Source: Candidatus Dormiibacterota bacterium (lineage in GTDB: Bacteria > Chloroflexota > Dormibacteria > UBA8260 > Bog-877). From it: a stretch of 9,264 bases of DNA. Position numbers and translations under genes: made by a program. The stretch is from NCBI GenBank assembly GCA_003164475.1, contig PLTL01000315.1, positions 1-9,264 of the forward strand, read 5' to 3'. Below, in pieces: positions 6,602-9,264 of this stretch; the stretch's first letter is position 1, and each line of letters opens with the position of its first letter. The notes beneath the pieces were generated by a model. The model worked only from the letters and a program-made list of their open reading frames with translations. It searched no databases and was not told where the DNA came from.

Positions 6602-8251
6602 TCATGCCGAGCTCGCGACCGCCGACTCATGTCCGGTTGCGGTGATCACGTCACGCGCGAAACTGACCAGCTGGGCTTCGGAGGTCACGGGAGTGCCGTC
6701 AGTCGTCTCGTTGAGAACGATGCGCTGGTACCACAGGCCGTGCGACGTCTGCACCGGCCACTCCCAGTAGACGGCCGTCCACCTCTCGATGCCCTGGACC
6801 TCGTAGACGATCGTGGAGGCCACCACGCCGCCTCCGAGGCTCGCCGTGGACTGCGTGACCACCGGGAAGTCGTGGAAGTGGTAGCAGTCCTCGACGGTGT
6901 AGGTGGCGAAGCTGCCCAGGTCGGAGGTGGAGACGACGTCGAGGGTGACCGGCGTGGCCTGGTCGGAGCTCGACGAGGTCACCGCCGATCCCGGCAGATA
7001 GAGGTAGCGGTGCCAGGACGAATCGGATCCGAACTCGAGCTGCGCGAAGGTGTAGGAGCCGATGGTGGCCACCGACCATCCGGGGATGTGGGCATCCGCG
7101 ACGGTGAAAGCCTCCACACGCGGGGGGCCGAGATCCTGAGCGAGCAGCTGGAACTGGCCCATCTGGAAGTCGGCGACGGCAACCGCCGCCCCCACAACGG
7201 TGAGGATCAGGAGGGGGACGCGGGCACGGCGCACGCCGGGGTGGGCCGCGGACCGCCGCGCATCCGCGAGCGCCTTGGGCGCAGGCTCCCGAGCGCTGCG
7301 GCCCGGCGGTTCAAGGATGGTGAGATGGAAGCGGGGCAGGACCAGGATCATCACCAGCACACCGAGAGAGAAGAAGATGAGCCCGGCGACCGGGTGGAGG
7401 ACGTTCATGGCGAACCCCTCGCCCCACAGCCCACCCGCCGCGAAGATGAGCAGGATGCGCACGACGTCCAGGAGCCAGATGAGCGTCATGCCGAGCACGA
7501 GCCAGAGGAGCTTGAGGCGTCGCGACCCGCGCACCAGCGCGGCCGCCGCCATGCCCACCAGCAGGAAGCCGAGCACCGAGTTCACCCCCGCGCAGGCGGA
7601 CGCCACGCTGAGCACGAAGGCGCTGCTCCCGTGGGTGATCTGGAAGAGGGAGCCATCCCCGTAGGGAACCGGCACCGCCAGGGGCACGACCCCGAGGAGG
7701 GCGTGGAGCGCTCCCAGAGTGGCGTTGGTGAACTGGTTGAGCCAGCTGTTGAGAAAGAGCGTGTAGAGCGGAGGCCAGGCCAGCAGCAGGAAGGCCACCG
7801 GGAGCCGCAGGCGCCAGAGCATGCGGCTCCCGAAGGCGAGCGCGATGGCCCCGGCGACGAAGAGCGGCAGCGAGATAAGGTCGAATCGCCAGAGCCAGAA
7901 GAAGGTCGACATCCGTGCCGGGCCGACGGTGACGATCACCACGGCGATCGCCAGCAGCGGCAGGCCCACGATGTAGTCCAGGTAGCGGTCGTGGATGTCC
8001 CGCTGCCGCTGGCCGGGAAGGTACAGCAGCCCGGCGATCAGCAGCAGCGAGATCAGCGGCACCAGGCCCAGGTAGGCGAGCGGCGTCTCCTGGCCGAGGC
8101 TGGAGAGCAGCGTGCTCAGGGAGAACTGATACGCCACCACCACCAGGGCCGTGACCACCACCGCCCGGACGAGCAACCGGCCGGGCTCACCGCTCGCGGT
8201 GGCCCTTCGCCACCAGGGTGCGCTGAACCCGGCCGATCCGGCCCCTTCCAT
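6602..8251 (-). CDS. Exosortase/archaeosortase-family transpeptidase with fused C-terminal extracytoplasmic domain
   Basis: The 549-aa product has about nine hydrophobic segments up to residue 305 that carry the exosortase triad: C220 in ACAGVNS, R265 in DVVRI and H286 in LHPVAG. Family members cut exported proteins at a PEP-CTERM-like C-terminal signal, and are thought to transfer them to a surface acceptor. A further membrane segment (about 345-361) leads to an outer domain of nearly 190 residues, placed like the EpsI-type C-terminal domain of other exosortases; it includes EDCYHFHDFP. The start at 8251 is favoured by AGAGGGGA with 7-nt spacing. An in-frame ATG at 8299 would add 16 residues but has a weak site and lies at the base of a hairpin. 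The gene directly upstream encodes a protein with a matching sorting signal. Confidence 0.87.
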   Translation of the reverse strand: MEGAGSAGFSAPWWRRATASGEPGRLLVRAVVVTALVVVAYQFSLSTLLSSLGQETPLAYLGLVPLISLLLIAGLLYLPGQRQRDIHDRYLDYIVGLPLLAIAVVIVTVGPARMSTFFWLWRFDLISLPLFVAGAIALAFGSRMLWRLRLPVAFLLLAWPPLYTLFLNSWLNQFTNATLGALHALLGVVPLAVPVPYGDGSLFQITHGSSAFVLSVASACAGVNSVLGFLLVGMAAAALVRGSRRLKLLWLVLGMTLIWLLDVVRILLIFAAGGLWGEGFAMNVLHPVAGLIFFSLGVLVMILVLPRFHLTILEPPGRSAREPAPKALADARRSAAHPGVRRARVPLLILTVVGAAVAVADFQMGQFQLLAQDLGPPRVEAFTVADAHIPGWSVATIGSYTFAQLEFGSDSSWHRYLYLPGSAVTSSSSDQATPVTLDVVSTSDLGSFATYTVEDCYHFHDFPVVTQSTASLGGGVVASTIVYEVQGIERWTAVYWEWPVQTSHGLWYQRIVLNETTDGTPVTSEAQLVSFARDVITATGHESAVASSA

Positions 8252-8258
8252 GACTTCC

Positions 8259-8262
8259 CCTC
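8259..8262 (-). promoter_or_regulatory. Ribosome binding site favouring the internal exosortase start
   Basis: GAGG within AGAGGGGA lies 7 nt before the ATG at 8251. The competing ATG at 8299 has only AGG, 12 nt upstream. Confidence 0.5.
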
Positions 8263-8272
8263 TCATGTGCAC

Positions 8273-8297
8273 GGTGCCATCGGGATCCGGCGGCACC
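8273..8297 (-). other. Intercistronic hairpin between substrate and exosortase genes
   Basis: GGTGCC (8273-8278) and GGCACC (8292-8297) form a perfect 6-bp inverted repeat with a 13-nt loop that contains the palindrome GGATCC. It begins 21 nt after the stop of the sorting-substrate gene and lies just before the preferred exosortase start. It could protect the upstream message or reduce read-through, giving more substrate than enzyme. No U-tract is present. Confidence 0.4.
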
Positions 8298-8318
8298 ATG
8301 GGATGTGGCTACCTGTGC

Positions 8319-8906
8319 TCAGACGTCCTGCGTGACGTTCCGCCGGCGGCGGATGGCCACGGTCGCGAAGGCACCGGCAAAGAGCGCGATACCGGCGATC
8401 GGCAGTCCGACGGCGAGCGGCGACTCCGGCACGATCACCGGGGTGCACGCCCCGTAGCTGCCGCTCTTGGTCGTGGTGCCCGCCCAACTAATCGCGCCCG
8501 TCGAGCCCACGATCTCGATCCGCAGCGACGCGTAGTTCTTTGCCGGAGGCGTCGCTCCGGAGGTGACGAAGTAGGCCGTGGGGATGCCCACGATCTGGTA
8601 CGGGTAGCTCAGCGTGGTCCGGATCGTGGCGACGATGACCTCCGCGCCGGTCGCGTCCCAGGTGCTGGTCCCCTTCTCCTTCGCGTAGACCTCCAGGGTG
8701 ATCGTCCCCGTCTGCGAGGCGTCAAGAGTCAGCGTGCCCGACACGTCGTAGTCGAAGCAGTCGTTGTTGACGCTGATGCCGGTGATCGAACAGGCCGCTG
8801 CGACCACGGCCGTCGCCGCCATGAGCACCACCGCGCCCAGCGTCCCGAAGACAAACCGGCGTCCCCTCCGGGAACCAGAAGCTCCAGTGCCAGTTTCCCC
8901 TCTCAT
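8319..8906 (-). CDS. Small exported protein with PEP-CTERM-like C-terminal sorting signal (probable exosortase substrate)
   Basis: The 195-aa product starts 6 nt after a strong AAGGAGGG site. A basic N-region (RRGRR, 13-17) and hydrophobic core (about 18-38) form an export signal ending in AAACS, so C39 could be lipidated, although the lipobox lacks the usual Leu. The mature part (about 40-155) is rich in alternating Thr/Val/Ile and small residues, suggesting a beta-sandwich, with C50 and C154 available for a disulfide. The C-terminus has the tripartite arrangement of exosortase substrates: VPESP (159-163), a hydrophobic segment (164-185) and RRRR (186-189), with six residues after. It is the first gene of the operon, directly before the exosortase gene. 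No enzymatic motif was recognised. A structural or adhesive surface role is inference. Confidence 0.82.
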   Translation of the reverse strand: MRGETGTGASGSRRGRRFVFGTLGAVVLMAATAVVAAACSITGISVNNDCFDYDVSGTLTLDASQTGTITLEVYAKEKGTSTWDATGAEVIVATIRTTLSYPYQIVGIPTAYFVTSGATPPAKNYASLRIEIVGSTGAISWAGTTTKSGSYGACTPVIVPESPLAVGLPIAGIALFAGAFATVAIRRRRNVTQDV

Positions 8907-8991
8907 CGAGGTCCCTCCTTAGCTGCCTGGCCCGGCGTGGATGTCACCTCCCATTCCGGAACCACTCCAGAACCCGTCAAGACCACCAGGC

Positions 8992-9021
8992 TGTTACCGA
9001 ACTATACCATGGGTTGTTACC
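8992..9021 (-). repeat. Direct repeats flanking the -10 box (possible operator)
   Basis: GGTAACA on the minus strand occurs at 8992-8998 and 9015-9021, 23 nt apart, on either side of the -10 hexamer. A second repeat, CTTGACGGG, occurs at 8973-8981 and 9031-9039. Spacing near two helical turns would suit a dimeric regulator, but both repeats are short. Confidence 0.3.
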
Positions 9022-9029
9022 TAAGTTAA
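9001..9029 (-). promoter_or_regulatory. Sigma70-type promoter of the exosortase operon
   Basis: On the minus strand, TTAACT (9024-9029) and TATAGT (9001-9006) are separated by exactly 17 nt. They match the -35 consensus at 4 of 6 and the -10 consensus at 5 of 6 positions. The stretch is noticeably AT-rich for this window. Transcription would start near 8994, about 88 nt before the first ATG. Confidence 0.6.
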
Positions 9030-9192
9030 GCCCGTCAAGCTGGTCATACGCGTGGATCTGTGCCCCAGGCTCCTGGGACTTTTGACCTATTTGGCACGTG
9101 CCTTCGGACCATCCCCGATCGTGTCAGGCACCCGATTGCCCTGAACGGGAACTCCTGCACCCCATGTTCCACGTTCAGCCGCGCGGCCAGGC

Positions 9193-9221
9193 CGCCCCGT
9201 TCCGCCGGGCGACCCGGGGCG
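9193..9221 (-). terminator. GC-rich hairpin downstream of the RNase P RNA
   Basis: CGCCCCG (9193-9199) pairs with CGGGGCG (9215-9221). An alternative inner stem pairs CCGGG (9205-9209) with CCCGG (9213-9217). It lies about 22 nt past the apparent 3' end of rnpB. There is no U-tract, so terminator function is tentative. Confidence 0.3.
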
Positions 9222-9243
9222 CGCTCCATGTAGTGGAGGGCGA

Positions 9244-9264
9244 TGCAAGCCGGTCTGTAAGCCG
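9244..9264 (-). ncRNA. rnpB: RNase P RNA, 3'-terminal fragment (rest outside window)
   Basis: Read on the minus strand, the window edge gives CGGCTTACAGACCGGCTTGC. Bacterial RNase P RNAs end in ACAGAACCCGGCTTAyAGACCGGC-like sequence, and this is the second half of that conserved end. RNase P RNA is the catalytic part of the enzyme that matures tRNA 5' ends. Only about 20 nt are visible, so the call rests on one motif at the edge. The gene would run beyond 9264 and is transcribed in the same direction as the exosortase operon. Confidence 0.72.

Larger units (their letters stand above)
8907..9243. other. Long non-coding spacer upstream of the exosortase operon
   Basis: These 337 nt hold the operon promoter, short direct repeats and an 88-nt untranslated leader. 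A 6-bp pairing, GCCTGG (minus strand, 8986-8991) with CCAGGC (8925-8930), could fold the leader just before the ribosome site. No riboswitch of known class and no convincing gene was seen. A 61-codon minus-strand frame at 9044-9229 lacks a ribosome site. Confidence 0.6.

Noticed and set aside
6518..8335. 605-codon plus-strand open frame opposite the exosortase and GT2 genes
   Set aside because: Its product is rich in Arg, Gly, His and Glu with no domain or hydrophobic pattern, typical of the antisense frame of GC-rich membrane genes.
8255..8906. 12-nt exact repeat ATGAGAGGGGAA at the substrate start (8895-8906) and just before the exosortase start (8255-8266)
   Set aside because: Short and purine-rich; the match is probably chance plus selection for ribosome-binding sequence, and the flanks do not match.
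9062..9082. CCCAG/CTGGG hairpin followed by CTTTTG on the plus strand
   Set aside because: Looks terminator-like, but the stem is only 5 bp, the T-run is short and no plus-strand gene lies upstream.
9044..9229. 61-codon minus-strand open frame between rnpB and the operon promoter
   Set aside because: No ribosome binding site, Arg/Pro-rich composition, and it runs through the hairpin behind rnpB.

Overview
This GC-rich window is densely coded, with GGAGG-type ribosome binding sites, a lipobox lipoprotein and proline/threonine/serine-rich surface linkers. That suggests a high-GC terrabacterial lineage (Actinomycetota, or Chloroflexota/Dormibacterota-like). No marker here settles the phylum, and the lineage call is inference. 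Two core RNA genes sit at the edges: the C-terminal end of an RNase HI gene on the left (+), and what looks like the last ~20 nt of the RNase P RNA on the right (-). The accessory block lies between them.

Left part (162-3265): a short convergent gap carries an inverted pair of DnaA-box-like sequences. Next come two divergently transcribed exported glycoside hydrolases. One is a GH113-like lipoprotein on the minus strand. The other is a GH5-like secreted enzyme on the plus strand, with a long Ser/Thr/Pro linker. A class I cyclic di-GMP riboswitch (GEMM type) occupies the leader of the GH5-like gene. It is followed by a hairpin that would bury the Shine-Dalgarno sequence and that shares bases with the riboswitch closing helix. 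This predicts translational activation by c-di-GMP.

Right part (3375-9029, all minus strand): one compact operon reads from a sigma70-like promoter near 9001-9029. In transcription order it encodes a 195-aa exported protein ending in a PEP-CTERM-like tripartite signal (VPESP, membrane segment, RRRR), an exosortase-family transpeptidase with its Cys/Arg/His triad and a fused C-terminal extracytoplasmic domain, a BcsA-like family 2 glycosyltransferase, and a polytopic GT-C-like glycosyltransferase with a C-terminal outer domain. Intergenic gaps are 67, 18 and 2 nt.

Taken together, this looks like a self-contained surface system. A dedicated sortase-like enzyme processes a neighbouring substrate, two membrane glycosyltransferases make or attach a glycan, and two exported hydrolases, at least one under c-di-GMP control, may trim it. 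The parts are supported by sequence motifs. The claim that they act together is inference from position. No diguanylate cyclase or phosphodiesterase, mobile element, CRISPR array or tRNA was seen.
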